Source: Membranipora membranacea | Lineage: Eukaryota > Bryozoa > Gymnolaemata > Cheilostomatida > Membraniporidae | Length of the DNA: 64,000 nt | Assembly: GCA_914767715.1 (NCBI GenBank) | Contig: OU612069.1 | Span: 11,343,387 to 11,407,386 of the forward strand | Direction of reading: 5' to 3' | Shown: positions 44,961 through 56,522 of the stretch, piece by piece | How positions within the stretch are numbered: position 1 is the first letter of the stretch | Layout: every line of letters starts with the position of its first letter | Made by a program: the position numbers and the translations under genes | Notes under the pieces: generated by a model | The model's input: the letters and a program-made list of their open reading frames with translations, nothing else | Told to the model about the DNA's origin: nothing | The model's database searches: none

Positions 44961-45867
44961 TATTAGTATCAGAGATTTGTGGGTAAGTACAATATGTTAT
45001 TGTGCACAAAATGTTGAGATTTGATAACATTACTACAATAAAACACCATCACCACTTGAACTGAAAATAGGAAATGTGAGATGTGGTTTGATAGGAATTC
45101 TCTACGTAAATACGTGAATTGTCTACTCATAGTTTTTACAAGTACAGATAACTCCCAATCTGAAACCTACACAATTTAACAAGGATACAAAAATAATATC
45201 AGTCAAAGATCCGATCAGAGAAACAGAGGTATCAATGACTGGATAATATATGAAGACAAATTTGATGCTGAACACTGCTTATGAGCTATGAAAGAGGGAT
45301 GATACCTCTGTTATTCTGCTGATGCCATATCCCCTTGAGTACATCCGCAATCTCTGTTAGGTATTCCAGTATAGGTACAAGAAAGCATGCATGATGTTCT
45401 GCTCAAGCGATTCGAAGCACTTAGCTGATGATGGTAGCCATGACTAGGATTCAACAGTATTTTGGAGAATCTAAAGACAACAAATATTATCTATATTGTG
45501 GATAACGGTTTTCATTGGGCACCACCCCTAGAGAGTGACATGGAGAATGACATGAATTGACAGGGATTCCATCTTAGACGAGAAGAGCTTATCATCCATC
45601 AGCAGCATTAGCTGATGATAGATCTAAAGAGACTGGACTAGCCTGGAACCTGCCAAATAAATAATGCAATGAATCCGATATTGAGTGCACTAATTATTAC
45701 TCTTGATTATGATTTACATGTCCCCAACAGTCTGTGAGAGAAAAATGGTATCTAAGTGACTGTCAGTTAATAGGCCTTTTTTCAGGCATAATTATGTGTA
45801 ACAGTCTGTCCATTGCAGCATTCATATATAAACATAGCTAGATTTCACTTACCCATCAGGTACTCAC
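44961..45867. other. Non-coding stretch
   Basis: Intronic with respect to the CaRF-like exons. No repeat or frame of note was seen. Confidence 0.3.
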
Positions 45868-46331
45868 GCAGAAGTCTGTGAACCACAGCGTGTCTCCCAT
45901 ATTAAAGACATCAACGTCTCCACCATCGGATACATCACCGTGAATGCCTCGCTTAAGACATAGGGATTTTAAGTCTGCAAATACATATTTAACCAATTCA
46001 ACATTATATAATCAGAAAGAAATCAATGCCATGGTTTGAATTATACCACTAGCATAGCAGAAAACATGTGACACGCAAGATAATGTATCGAAGTATCATC
46101 AATTGTCAGTGGCAATATGAGGAGCTGTCCAGTCAACAGCTCGATATTACACACATTCCGGTATAGACTCGTTCACCTTAACAACATATGGAACTTCCAC
46201 CAAGAGGATCAAACATCAATATGTAATCTACAATGGAAAGCTTAGAGACTTACACAGGCATTCCTTGATCTGATTCCTGATCCTGAATCCAAAAGTCTTG
46301 TAGGTTATTCTGTTTTCTGCAGCTGGCAATC

Positions 46332-47244
46332 CTGCAAAAAATAAGTAGTTCCTATACTTGTATACTATACTATCGGGTACTCCAGACTCCCTCTACAATA
46401 TACCTCCCCTGTCTGTAGCTCAAAGTCACACCAATAGAGCGTCTTATAGCTACAGCTAAGGACTTGATCGCCCTCCCCATCGGCAGCTCCTTACCCAATG
46501 GTACCCTAGGAGTGTTTGGCTAAGCCCCGCGCAATTGGTAAACCCGTTACTGACTGGAACTACCTATCAGGAAATTGTTTTGCCATAGCCTATTGTCAAG
46601 ATCTTCAATCCTGAAGTTGGCAATCATCCTCAAAGTATGAAGTTAGTAGTTGGGTCAGAAAACCAAACAGGCAACTGAAGTCAACCGTGTCTATAATAAA
46701 TTTAATTGTAACAATAAAATAAAAATAAAATATATAAGTATAAGCAGGGAGTATGTAACAGTACTCAGCGCTCCAATTTGTTGCCAAAGGCATGAAACGA
46801 ATCATGAAGCCTCAAAATTCATGGATCCAACAGTAAGTATCACCCAAATTCATTCAATTACTTGCCCTTCCTTCATCTCAATATCATCATTATAGTAATG
46901 TATAGTAAGTAGAGTAAGTAGGCCATTATGTATGTATATATTATAGCTGTCATGCCTTTACTATGCCAATGTCCAGTAAGGCCTGTGCTGTATGGTCCAC
47001 ACAACACAGGCCATATTCTTGGTGGTGCAAGTCCAACTCCGGTACAGGCTTTGCAGTTTGCTCCTAGAGGAACCACAGAGAAAAAACAGGAGCGGTTTTG
47101 AGAGAGTTTCCTTACCTCAGTTTCCTTACCTCAGATGAGGTAGCACATCCTATTGATTTGTCGAAGAAATCGGTTTAGGGATGCCTCTAAATGTTAGGAC
47201 CAGGGTTTAGACCAGGGAATGTGGTTTTAACAGCATGGCGCTGT
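46332..47244. other. Stretch without a supported gene
   Basis: A minus-strand frame near 46.96-47.08 kb (QTAKPVPELDLHHQEYGLCC) looks protein-like in composition, but it has no recognisable motif and no convincing splice boundaries. Confidence 0.25.
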
Positions 47245-47535
47245 TTAGGGTTGGGCGGTTTTCTGCCCTCTCATCTCACGGATTGTCCGAGGCAGGAAAC
47301 TGGCGTGGTAAACACTTTTGTTTGTGGCCACAGAGTTGGGTTCACCTCTGGCGGCTGCTCTGGTGGTCATTGTAGCGTTTTCCCTGTCTTCGGTGATTTC
47401 ATCGTATGCTTTAGAGAGAGCATGGTGTTGGTTCTCGTTCTGAAGAACTCTGGTGAGCAGACACAGCCGATGATTTTTCCGCCTTTCTTCCAGCGACCCA
47501 ATTTCTAGCTGATTGAAAAATAATAATAATGACAT
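47245..47535 (-). pseudogene. Non-LTR retrotransposon ORF2 C-terminal fragment
   Basis: The frame contains EIGSLEERRKNHRLCLLTRV, then SVYHASFLPRTIRE. The L-x-x-L/S-L-E-E-R-R-x-x-x-R-L and S-F-F/L-P-R-T-I-R-x motifs close the reverse-transcriptase polyprotein of many LINE-type elements, downstream of the polymerase domain. The usual W-N after T-I-R-x is lost, and no polymerase motif lies upstream in frame, so this is a 5'-truncated, decayed copy. Confidence 0.72.
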
Positions 47536-47787
47536 ACTCTTCTCTAGTAAGTCTCTGGAGATTCATCACTGGAGAAGCAGGCTCCCTTGTTATTTCTTTA
47601 AATTTTGTAAAAGACAAAAGACTTTGTGCTTGCTTTTGTTTGGAAAATGGAGGCACCAAAATAGTTCCAAACCTTTTGACAGAAAAATCCCTACAATCAA
47701 CACAGTTTTTAATCAGTTGAGTTGCCTGAAGGTATGAGTAGGACCCTGTGCTTAAAAAAGCTTTTTTGACAAAGTAATATATGAAAA

Positions 47788-47992
47788 TAACACAGGTCTC
47801 CTCCAAAACCTGGGACTTTGGCAATGTTTGACTGCCCCCCTTGAGTTTTTGTTGTTTTGTTGTTTAAAGGTAGGCCTATTTCGTGGTTGAGAAGGCACAT
47901 CCAACTTTCATTGTCTCTGGAGTCAAAAGAAATTTGGACAGCACTTCCCTGAGTATTCTGTTTGAAAGACTACCTCCTAAGCTGCTCATACA
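47788..47992 (+). repeat. Dispersed repeat, second copy of the 29.1-kb repeat
   Basis: It shares GGCAATGTTTGACTGCCCCC, TTGAGTTTTTGTTGTTT, CTCTGGAGTCAAAAGAAAT and GACTACCTCCTAAGCTGCTC with 29130-29372, with modest divergence. Confidence 0.7.
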
Positions 47993-48490
47993 TACCTCAT
48001 TTGATGGATTTAGTCACCTGTAGCTCTTTCAGCAAACAATTTCAGTTCAAAACAGCAAAAACCCAGGTCTTGGAATAGACCTGTGGGAAATAAGGGAAAA
48101 GGATGTTATGACTGCTTCCAGGTTTCGCGGGATAGTAAATGCAGAGTTTCGCCTACTTTTGGAAAATGGGGATTCCATGTAGTTTTCTAAATAAATTAGA
48201 CTGCTAGAATTCTCAGTCTGACCCTCTGTGATCATTCGACTTATCTAATCTTAATAATATGTTAAATTCAGTTAGGATGGCTTTATAAACTAAGTTGAAA
48301 CACATAAAAACATCACTGATGAAAGAAAAAGAGAGAAAGTAAAGTTATTAGGGGTGAAAAATAGGAGTGTGTTCCGGTGATTATCAATACCTGAATTTTT
48401 TATATGCTTCAAATGTCTGTTTGAAAAATACCAGGGCAGGCAGGCAACAAGAAGGAGGCTTGGAACCCAAGAGTGGAGAATTAGTTGGCC
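47993..48490. other. Non-coding stretch
   Basis: Only short chance frames are present. Confidence 0.3.
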
Positions 48491-48531
48491 TGTCTTGACA
48501 AGCTTTGTCAGTAACAAAGCTTGTCAAGACA
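48491..48531. repeat. Perfect 17-bp hairpin, TGTCTTGACAAGCTTTG arms
   Basis: Left arm TGTCTTGACAAGCTTTG (48491-48507), loop TCAGTAA, right arm CAAAGCTTGTCAAGACA (48515-48531). The arms are exact inverses. The same 17-mer or a near copy recurs at 8637, 59905, 63435 (inverted) and 63478. Confidence 0.85.
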
Positions 48532-49204
48532 GATTGTTGTCCAAATGAGTGAGAGAATTGGCAGAACTGACAAGGAGGGAGCGGTAAGTTTTTTTTTTCT
48601 TCCAAACTTTAAAAACCGGAAACACAGACTTAAAACCTGCTTCAGCATCCCCCCACCCAGAGCACAGGTGTCCCTAGAAAAAAATTTATGTGAAGAACAT
48701 CATCAATGATCTCCAAACAAATGCATATTTTTACACTGATGAGATATGGTAAGATGTCGTTGAGGCATGACTTTTGAGGCAAAATTCAGGGTTGATGTTT
48801 TCTTATAGGTGACTCAATGTAGGCCTAAATTACAGCAGCTAAATTTGAAATTGATTCTATGATGAATGAATGATCATGATGATGATGCCCTAGCTTAACT
48901 ACTACTGACTGAGTGTTAAGCTATGGAACTCCCATCTGGATGGATTTCTGTTTTAGCTATGGGCTTTTCTTGGCTTTAGGCGGATTGTGTTAGTAGCACT
49001 AGTACAAGTGTCTCACTGGTAGTGACTGACTAGATGACACAACAACACCCACCCAATCCACAAAATAAACACTTGGGGAAACCTACGGTAGAACTATGCT
49101 CACAGCATCAGCATGGGGAGATGAGCTCTTCTTTTGCATAAAATGCTACCTATGATTTGAGTAGGACTATCTAACACAACCTCGTCTTTTACTCATTCTC
49201 AATC
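48532..49204. other. Stretch upstream of the pogo-type transposase
   Basis: No gene was recognised. This interval should contain the left end of the transposon whose coding part starts at 49205, but no terminal repeat could be paired by eye. Confidence 0.3.
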
Positions 49205-51388
49205 ATGGCGCAACAATTCATAACCAGCTATTTTGGAGGCGGCAGTCATGCCCCTGATTCTGACGTAGAGGAGGTGGAGACCGTGATTACTGAAGAGGAG
49301 CAGTTTGACAACATCGTGAGTAGAGTGACAGTGTGCCGGGGTAATGACTTTTAGTAACTGATATATTTTAAGCTACATCACAATAAGCGTAATTCACACT
49401 GGCTTGTTCCTTTTCTAATGCATGGCTCACTGTACGGTGGTTTCGAAACTGCCACTCCAAATCTAGACTAGGTTATGATCTGGTGTTTGGGTCGTGCAAG
49501 TTGTCCAAGGGGGGACCTTAGGCAGTTCAGAAACAGCAGTTATAAAATAAACCAGCCTTATTAGCTTGTCCTGATATCTGATTATCAATGGTTTCAGATT
49601 GCTGCTAGTGGCTTGACTCAAGGGAATAGGGGTAACTACAGTCATTACTCTTCATCTCTGAGGCTAGATGTGGGGAAATATGCCCACAACAACTCTGTAA
49701 AGGCGGCTACAGAGAAGTTTCGCCAACACCAGCTACCGGGAGCTACCATTAGGACGTGGCGAGCCAAGTACCGGGACTCCCTCACGGAGCTTAGACGGAT
49801 CCACGGCAGGGGTTTTGATGCGGCCAAGCACAAAGTTACAACTATCGACTCAGATACTAAGGTAAGTTCGCCTGTCACACACAGGTCATTGAGTCAAGTT
49901 TTGTTAGATAATATGCTTCCGTTCCATCATAATTATTCCATTATCAAGTGCAAAATATCCACTCCAAATCTCAAACTAAGGACTTAGACTACGACTCCAC
50001 GATTGTCTTGAAGCGTTTGAATTATTTTGATTGCAATTACGTTTAAACATAATAATAATAATATAATATTAATAATAATAACCACTTTTTATTCAGCTGC
50101 TATCCAGCAGTCTTTACAGAAAATTACACTAGTATATTTGTCATTTGTCATCTATTTAGCACATCCTGTACAAGTGGAGATGGGCATGCTAGGACCAAGA
50201 GCTCACCATTGTCAGCAGGATGGGGAGTAGTTAGGATTTGAGCCGGCAACCCTTAGGTTACCAAGCACGAATGCTAACCACTACGCCATCCTGCTATCCT
50301 GCTCAACGTTCAGCATTATTATAATAGACGCACTTGCAAATATTGGTGTGGACCTTGGACCTTGACCAAGAGGTAATTGACCGCCTTAAGAAGATTCGTG
50401 ATGGTGGTGAAGTTGTTACCAATAAGGGGGCTGTGGCTGTGGCTAAAGCCATCATTTTCGTGAAAGCGGAATATATTAACTGTGACATTGGCCCGAGCTG
50501 GGCGCGCTCTTTATTTAAGAGGATGAACATGACCTACCGAGCTTCCACTACAGTTACTAATGTTACTAAGTTACAAATGCCTGCTCTGCTGGTTGAAGAG
50601 ACAAGGTTTGTCTTTTGTAATGATATTGCTACCCAGGCGACAACCCACAACATTCCCCCATCTATAATCGTAAACTTTGACCAGACGCCAATATCCTACT
50701 GCCCTGCCGGCAAATACACAATGGCTGATAAAGGAACATCAAAGATCACCATTGCTGGACAAACAGACAAAAGAAACCTGACTGCTGTTCTGGCCTGTAC
50801 CTTAGCTGGCGGCTTCCTTCCACCCCAGCTTATTTACAAAGGGGCAACTGCCCGCTCAACTCCAAAAACCTCGCTACCCGTAAGCTTTCATGTAATAGCG
50901 AATGAGAAGCATTGGTCAAACGAGACAACTATGGTCCAGTATTTCGATCACATACTGGCTCCATACTATGAAGTACAGCGAGAGATTCATGGTCAGACAA
51001 CACCAGGGCTCATAATATTTGACATGTTCAAGGTCCATCTCACAGCAAGTTTCACACAGAAGCTGCAGGATCTGCATGTACTGGCTGTGAAAGTCCCAGC
51101 TAACATGACAGATCATCTGCAACCTCTCGACTTGAGTGTCAATAAGGGTGTAAAGAACTTTGTGTCTACGCAGTTCAACACATGGTATGCCTCTCAAGTC
51201 GTTGCGGTTGACGACGATGACCAAGACCACTACAAAAAAGTCAGGGCCAGTTCTGAGAGAACTCAGTGTGGAGTGAATGAAGAAGCTCTATGATCATTTT
51301 CAGCTTCCAGCCCAGCGCGACATGATAATTAATGGCTTCAGGGCTGCTGGCATCAAACAGAGAATGGAAAGAGGACCCTTTTGATGAT
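49205..51388 (+). pseudogene. pogo/Tigger-type (Tc1-mariner superfamily) DDE transposase, damaged
   Basis: Three exons in phase are 49205-49315 (MAQQFITSYFGGG and an acidic tail), 49598-49861 (helix-turn-helix-like DNA-binding region, KYAHNNSVKAATEKFRQH, TIRTWRAKYRD) and 50328 onwards. The last holds the catalytic domain: N-F-D-Q-T-P (first Asp), I-I-F-D-M-F-K-V-H (second Asp) and L-Q-P-L-D-L-S-V-N-K (third Asp), with 35 residues between the last two, a DD35D spacing. The frame stops at 51293. A better C-terminus (LRELSVE, then MKKLYDHFQLPAQRDMIING) continues in another frame and has an in-frame TGA where the family has Trp. The frame change coincides with a run of six A at about 51233-51238. 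A SINE lies in the second intron. The transposase would act in the nucleus on its own terminal repeats. Confidence 0.85.
50160..50300 (-). mobile_element. tRNA-derived SINE (family B) in the transposase intron
   Basis: On the minus strand the sequence GGATGGCGTAGTGGTTAGCA forms an A-box region and GGCTCAAATCC a degenerate B box, followed by a short body. The head differs from family A. Confidence 0.55.
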
Positions 51389-51393
51389 ATCGA

Positions 51394-51774
51394 GTGAGGG
51401 AGGTGTGCCGGTATCTCGTCTTCACCTACATTACCACATCAGTATCATTATCAATAATTACTAGGCAAGCACAACATAAGTCCATCACACTGCTGCATAT
51501 TGTTTGTCTCCCTCTCCCCAATTACATATGCCACCAGAAATCTGTCTGTGATCAGTACTATTTGCAACACAATCCGTATTATTTGCAACACCAAGTTCAT
51601 CACTACTACATGTATAACTACTACTAACTATTATTTTTGTTTGTCTTTATTTTAGGCTGTTTATCTCAGCCCTTTTTTTAGCAATGCTCAAAAACAAAAC
51701 TTGATAATTATAATTTACACAACACTATGTATATAAGTTACAGAAACAAAATAAACTATCACGCATTTTGGCAT
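51394..51774. other. Intergenic stretch between the convergent transposase and HIRAN gene
   Basis: Short non-coding spacer with small CAACA and TACTA repeats. Both 3' ends face it. Confidence 0.35.
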
Positions 51775-52965
51775 CTAACTTTCATCAGAGTCGCTGCTGA
51801 TACACACTACTACGCGGCGCCGCTTTTGGCGGACACTGATGTGATCTTCATCACTACTGCTGTTAAGCTTCTCCACGTCAGTTGTCGATCGCTGTCTCTT
51901 CGTCACTACGCATGCTGAAGTTGATGGGCCTGACAGTGCGTTGTCTGCTAGTGGTGCATGTATCTCCTTAGCCCATTCGGCAAGTATGGGCTCCAACAAT
52001 GACTCGCGTCTGTAATAATGATAAGATTTGAAAAAAAGTTATTTTTGTCATTTTACCTAAAGCAATTATCATGTTATGAATTATCATAGAAATTTCTCTG
52101 TAATACCAAATAATTCTATTTCATTAGTAATATAGCCTACATTGAAATAGCTGGGATTTTCATCAGTCTTTAAATTCATGCTGCTTTCGAGCAGCTCGGA
52201 TTTCAAACCCTGATAGGTTGAGAACCCCGTTGAGAACCCTGATACTGATACATCCCAGGGGTGGGTGTTTGACAGGAGACTTGCTGTCGAAGAAGAATAT
52301 GAATTTAAAGAAGAAATAGGTAATAGTGTAATGGGTAATTTACAGAACTGTGCATACCTAAGCCCCGATACAGGTACTAATTATAAACCATTAGTACCAT
52401 TATAAATTTTGCAGCAAACTTGAACAAGCCTGTCTTCTGCTTACCTTTCCGTCAACTCCATATTCCAGTGGTGCGCTGTCAACTTGATGGGAATTTCTAA
52501 GCCACCCTGCGTTATTTTCGATCTTTGACGGCGGATACTCAATACCTCAACATCCACCATCCCATCGTGTTGGACAAACTTGGTTATAATTCTGGATATT
52601 TCTCGTGGGAGATGACCCACAGTGAATTTCATCTCTCCCATCACGTGCTTGACACCGACCGCATAGGGATCTATCGTGTTTGCTGTTTCGAGCTCAATCT
52701 TAAATGCAAACAATTAGTTTCGTAATGTCATTGGTAGTGGCCTGGCTTATCAATATCAGATGTGTGTGATCTCCGGACTGCCTGTAACTTCTAGACTTTC
52801 TGAGGCTGACTGATGGATAATCATGCTGCTGTGCTGTGTATCATCATCTATTTGCTTACTGGCTGAACTGTTTAGTTTGCTTACCTCCAAGGAGTCATCT
52901 AGAGCTGGAGTCCATATATTCTGGTATATATGGAAACCTCTTAATCCACAATAGAATACAAACAT
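51775..52965 (-). CDS. Small HIRAN-like domain protein, three exons, intact
   Basis: The exons are 52965-52885 (starts ATG, MFVFYCGLRGFHIYQNIWTP), 52698-52445 and 52009-51775. Splice sites GTAAGC/TTTAAG and GTAAGC/TTACAG join in phase, giving about 189 residues. Residues 10-27 and the second exon match the pattern W-T-P-x-x-x-x-x-L...N-x-x-D-P-Y-A-V-x-V...V-G-H-L-P-R-E-I-S and G-G-L-E-I-P, which is that of HIRAN-like proteins widespread in invertebrate genomes and often near transposases. HIRAN domains bind DNA 3' ends in HLTF-type proteins. The third exon is Ser/Asp-rich with basic patches (RQKRRRVVV) that may be a nuclear signal. No lesion was seen. It converges on the broken pogo transposase. 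Confidence 0.72.
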
Positions 52966-53212
52966 GATGATGTTGTTGGTGAAAAGAATTGAAATGATGG
53001 ATGGTCTGCACAGAACAGTCAGTAAAGCTAGGTGAAAGGGTTACAGTGGAAGCGTCTGCTGTGTCTAGTTATTTTCTATGTCTATTTTAGAAGTAGCCCT
53101 AAATCTCTCTTTACAACAAATATTTAGGGTGGGTACTGTCAAAATCGATAAACACCACTCAGTTTCATAAACAATGTAAAATTTTACAGGAATACACCAA
53201 TCACCAGCATGC

Positions 53213-53290
53213 AAGGCAATGTGGTGTAGTGGTCTAAGTGTCTGCCTTGTAATACGATGGAGGGTTATGCCCTGGGTTCGAATCCCAGCT
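53213..53290 (+). mobile_element. tRNA-like sequence (SINE head or tRNA pseudogene)
   Basis: It has an A box in TGTAGTGGTCTAAG and a perfect B box GGTTCGAATCC near the 3' end, with a cloverleaf-like spacing of about 75 bp. Acceptor-stem pairing is poor, so a working tRNA gene is unlikely. Confidence 0.5.
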
Positions 53291-53312
53291 TGGACATATT
53301 TCATTTTCACAA

Positions 53313-53440
53313 GTAAGCCTACTAGCGAAATTTAGTGTAGCTTAAATTAAACTCACTCACCATAGTAGCGAAATTTAGTACTAGCGAAATTTAGTACCAT
53401 TTCCAAATAGCTAAATTAAACTCTAGCCAAATTAAACTCC
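53313..53440 (+). repeat. Cluster of six short TAGCNAAATT motifs
   Basis: Three TAGCGAAATTTAGT and three TAGCTTAAATTAAACT, TAGCTAAATTAAACT or TAGCCAAATTAAACT variants occur in one orientation within about 130 bp. Such clusters are common near DNA-transposon ends, but no element was defined. Confidence 0.55.
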
Positions 53441-54782
53441 TATAAGGTATATACTTTCTGCTGATGATACAAATATTTTGAGTACTGACCCTGAAGTGAA
53501 AGAAATTTACCTTTGATTCATGAGTGGTGTATCACCAACCGTCTGATTATAAACTAAGAGAAAACCTTTCAAATCATTTTTAAAGCCTCAAACAAAATTT
53601 TTAACCCTGAAGATTACAAGCTCGAATTCTATTTTAAAAGAAAAAGGAACCACCAAATTTTTAGGACATGAGTACTTAGACTCCAACGAAACTTTCCATG
53701 AGCATTTTAAAGCCTAAAAAAAAAATTAAATTTAACTATGATGATGATGATTTATGTCAACTTGTGGTTATAGTGGTGTATAAAATAGCTGTGAAGTTGG
53801 AAGGGGGACTGGAATGACAGATAATATTTTGCCATAATTTTAGCTTTCTATTCAGCCAGCAGTCTGAGTGTTTGAACTGACACTGGGATACTCAGATTTT
53901 GCTAAGAGTAAAAATATTATTTTTCTGTGCGCAGGTGATTGCTTGTATCCTCCAAGTACTTTCATGGCTTATGATTATAATGTTAAAACAAAGAAAAGAG
54001 CTACATCGATAATCAGGTAGGATGTCTTATACAAGCACCCTGTAATATGGAGATAATCAAATACATTGAATTATCTTTCTGCACATAAGGTTGATATCAG
54101 AAGTTGAATACATATATTCACCCAACAGGTTTCAGTACCAGCTATCTTCATTCTGTAGGAAGTGTTGGTGAAAGATGGAGCGCTTTCTTGAAAATCAATT
54201 TGCCACAGATATACATTGGAACGAATGAATCAATTATTTGAGCAATATAAAATCAGAATGTTTATTACTCTCAAACAAACCCAATCCAGAATTTATTCAA
54301 TCAAAAATATGATAGTACATTGAACTCATTAGTTCCCAAGCTCATTTACACAGCAATCTTTGATCAAAAATGTAAACAACACAGTTTATCGGCAAAAACA
54401 CCAAAATATTCCTAGATTTTTTAATCTCAATCCTTCAACTCTTTTAAGGTAGCAGCTATGGCATCGTCAGAACAAAATACCGAAATCGGAAATTGTGCAG
54501 CATTCTCTTGTAGGAAACAGCAATATGAGAGCTAGACATATCACCAGAAGCAGACAACTCCTGTGAATGGCCAATTGTCTTTCTTTGTACCATTAACTGT
54601 AGAGCAGTTCCCAACTTAAGTGTTAATCTCTCTGTTTAGTAAGGCGGCGGCGGCATAGTCCCCTTGTAATAATTACGACCCTCATGGATTAGTCTCCTAG
54701 CGTGAAGAGTACGTGAAATTTTTTCTGCATGATTCTCAGAGCGTGGGTACGAAATAGAGGTAAAATCACTGTCAGCAGAAGG
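53441..54782. other. Non-coding stretch
   Basis: No gene was recognised. It lies just downstream of the B-box/propeller gene's stop codon and should hold its 3' untranslated region. Confidence 0.35.
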
Positions 54783-55283
54783 TTATTTTGTAAGTTTGAA
54801 TAACTTTAAGTTGTTATCAGTCCATCCAGCTACCGCTAGCTTATCATCTCTCACACTGATATCATAGCAAATAACAGGTAGCTGGTCATGCTTAATCTCT
54901 TGCAGTTTTCTCCCTTTAACAAATATTTTAAAAATAACTTGGAGTGCTTATATACATTGCAACTAGAAAGTTAAAAATATTCATGTTAAGATATCATAAA
55001 TATACCAAAAAAGGTGTTAGTGAGGTCAGATGGGTAACTATAACATAAAAGTAATAAATCACCACTTGAATCATCCATTGTAAGTGTCCGAGTGACATCA
55101 AATTTTTTTAATATTCGCAATTAAACATCAAAGACAAAGTCATTTACTTCACTAATCATCTGTTGAGAACTCATAGGTTTGGTACCCCATATGAGATAAT
55201 TTAATAATTACGGACACTTGAAGCATAAAAAATGTGCATGATAAAAAGATAATAATAATATAATCCCTGTTGGTATGGCTTAC

Positions 55284-55976
55284 CTTCAGCACTGAGTATG
55301 TAGATAGTCTTATTCCACTGCCCGCTCACATAGATGAGTCCACTCTCATCTACATCTGCTCCATCAACACCAGGTACCTGATCACATGACCAGATTAGTA
55401 CAGGCTCCCCTCCCTCCTCTCTCACTCTGTACTTATTCACCATGTCGTTCCCATCGTCATCCCATCCTGTGACAAGCAGCGACTCATCAGGTAGGAAGAG
55501 ATGGTTGACCAGCACCTTTAGTCCTGAGATCTGTTTAGTGGAGACAGCAGCTGATCTCCTGTTATACAGTTTAATGGTCTCATTATCTTTCTCTAGAGCA
55601 GCGATGTACTGAGTTGACACACTCAGGTAGGATGTACAGTTGGATTTCTGGGGGAAAGAGAAAATCACCTCACTATGCTTACTGGTCATGTCATACTTGT
55701 ATACAGTTATTGTCTCATCACTTTGTTCCCATAAAGATATGTACACTTCACCTCTGTACTCTGTTACTAGGGCTACAGGATAAATCACTACATGAGTTAC
55801 CTCACCACTCTGTCTGCTGTATATCTTCATACCATTCAGACAGCCCAGCAGTATATCACCACTCACACTGTGATGATGTACTGAGGTGCAGTGTTCATTG
55901 TTAGTATCATGCTGTGAGAGGAACTTCAAAGTGGATGGAATGGTGGTTGGCGGAGAGGGAGGAGATTTATTGTCAC
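55284..55976 (-). CDS. Beta-propeller exon of the TRIM-like gene
   Basis: A long open exon of 693 bp, from TTTCAG to GTAAGC, preserved without any stop or frame change. Repeats of about 40-45 residues each end in Y/I-x-x-x-x-x-x-G or x-x-V-x-V-x-x-x-D-x-x-x-x-x-Y, consistent with propeller blades. Selection appears to have kept this exon despite the stop upstream. Confidence 0.78.
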
Positions 55977-56522
55977 CTGAAATGTGAAATAATCATGATG
56001 TTAGCAATAATAATTAGTGTGACAGGTGACTAGGATCTTTCCAAAAAGTGTTGTTCCTTAAGTATCAGCTCATTTTTTGACTTTGATAAGATCAGCATCT
56101 TTTTTTTGCTGACAGAAATAGAGAAAATACGGCGCAACTACCTTTATTAATTTCAAAAAAATCTATACTTTTTGTTCTGAAATGTTATGTATGTGTTGTC
56201 TTCCTGCTGATAAGTGAATGATAACTACAAAATTGTGTTGATACTAACAGCCGAGTGATTGATGCGCTTATCATCTTATATCTTGCCTTAAAATAATATG
56301 TGCATAGCTAGTCAACATGTCAAATATGGGCATCAGTTTGTGATTTAAATTAGGCTGTACCGGCAATCACATTTAGTCACTATTCTTAGGATATCATAAG
56401 TTCGAAACCTACATTCTGCACAATGATACATTTATTTTGATTATCGGTGCTCGAACACCCACAAACCGTTCCCCATGATGCCTTTATTAGATGACAAACA
56501 TACAAAAAATGGTCAAACTCAC

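Larger units (their letters stand above)
36189..46331 (-). pseudogene. CaRF-like / PHD-finger gene, decayed, interrupted by repeats
   Basis: Exon-like blocks on the minus strand are 46331-46254 (RITYKTFGFRIRNQIKECL), 45974-45868 (ends NMGDTLWFTDFC), 37768-37619 (starts LTQDKSNKHQRVKLATDLK), 37121-36897 (QRVKEKLRDLM...QQQLRDYVQTRLF...KKFYPS, stop, QIIYNHMYTALAET) and 36417-36189 (SSDDQVNLENYM, then in another frame C-E-E-C-K-E-W-F-H-R-G-C and C-R-R-C, a PHD finger C-terminus). The R/K-x-F-Y-P...N-H-M block resembles calcium-responsive transcription factor-like proteins, which are abundant in invertebrate genomes and often repeat-associated. PHD fingers bind histone H3 tails. An in-frame TAA sits between FYPS and QIIYNHM in an exon that is otherwise exactly 75 codons, and a frame change precedes the PHD finger. 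The 8-kb gap between the second and third blocks contains satellite, KDZ and SINE sequence. The family name is tentative. Confidence 0.5.
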
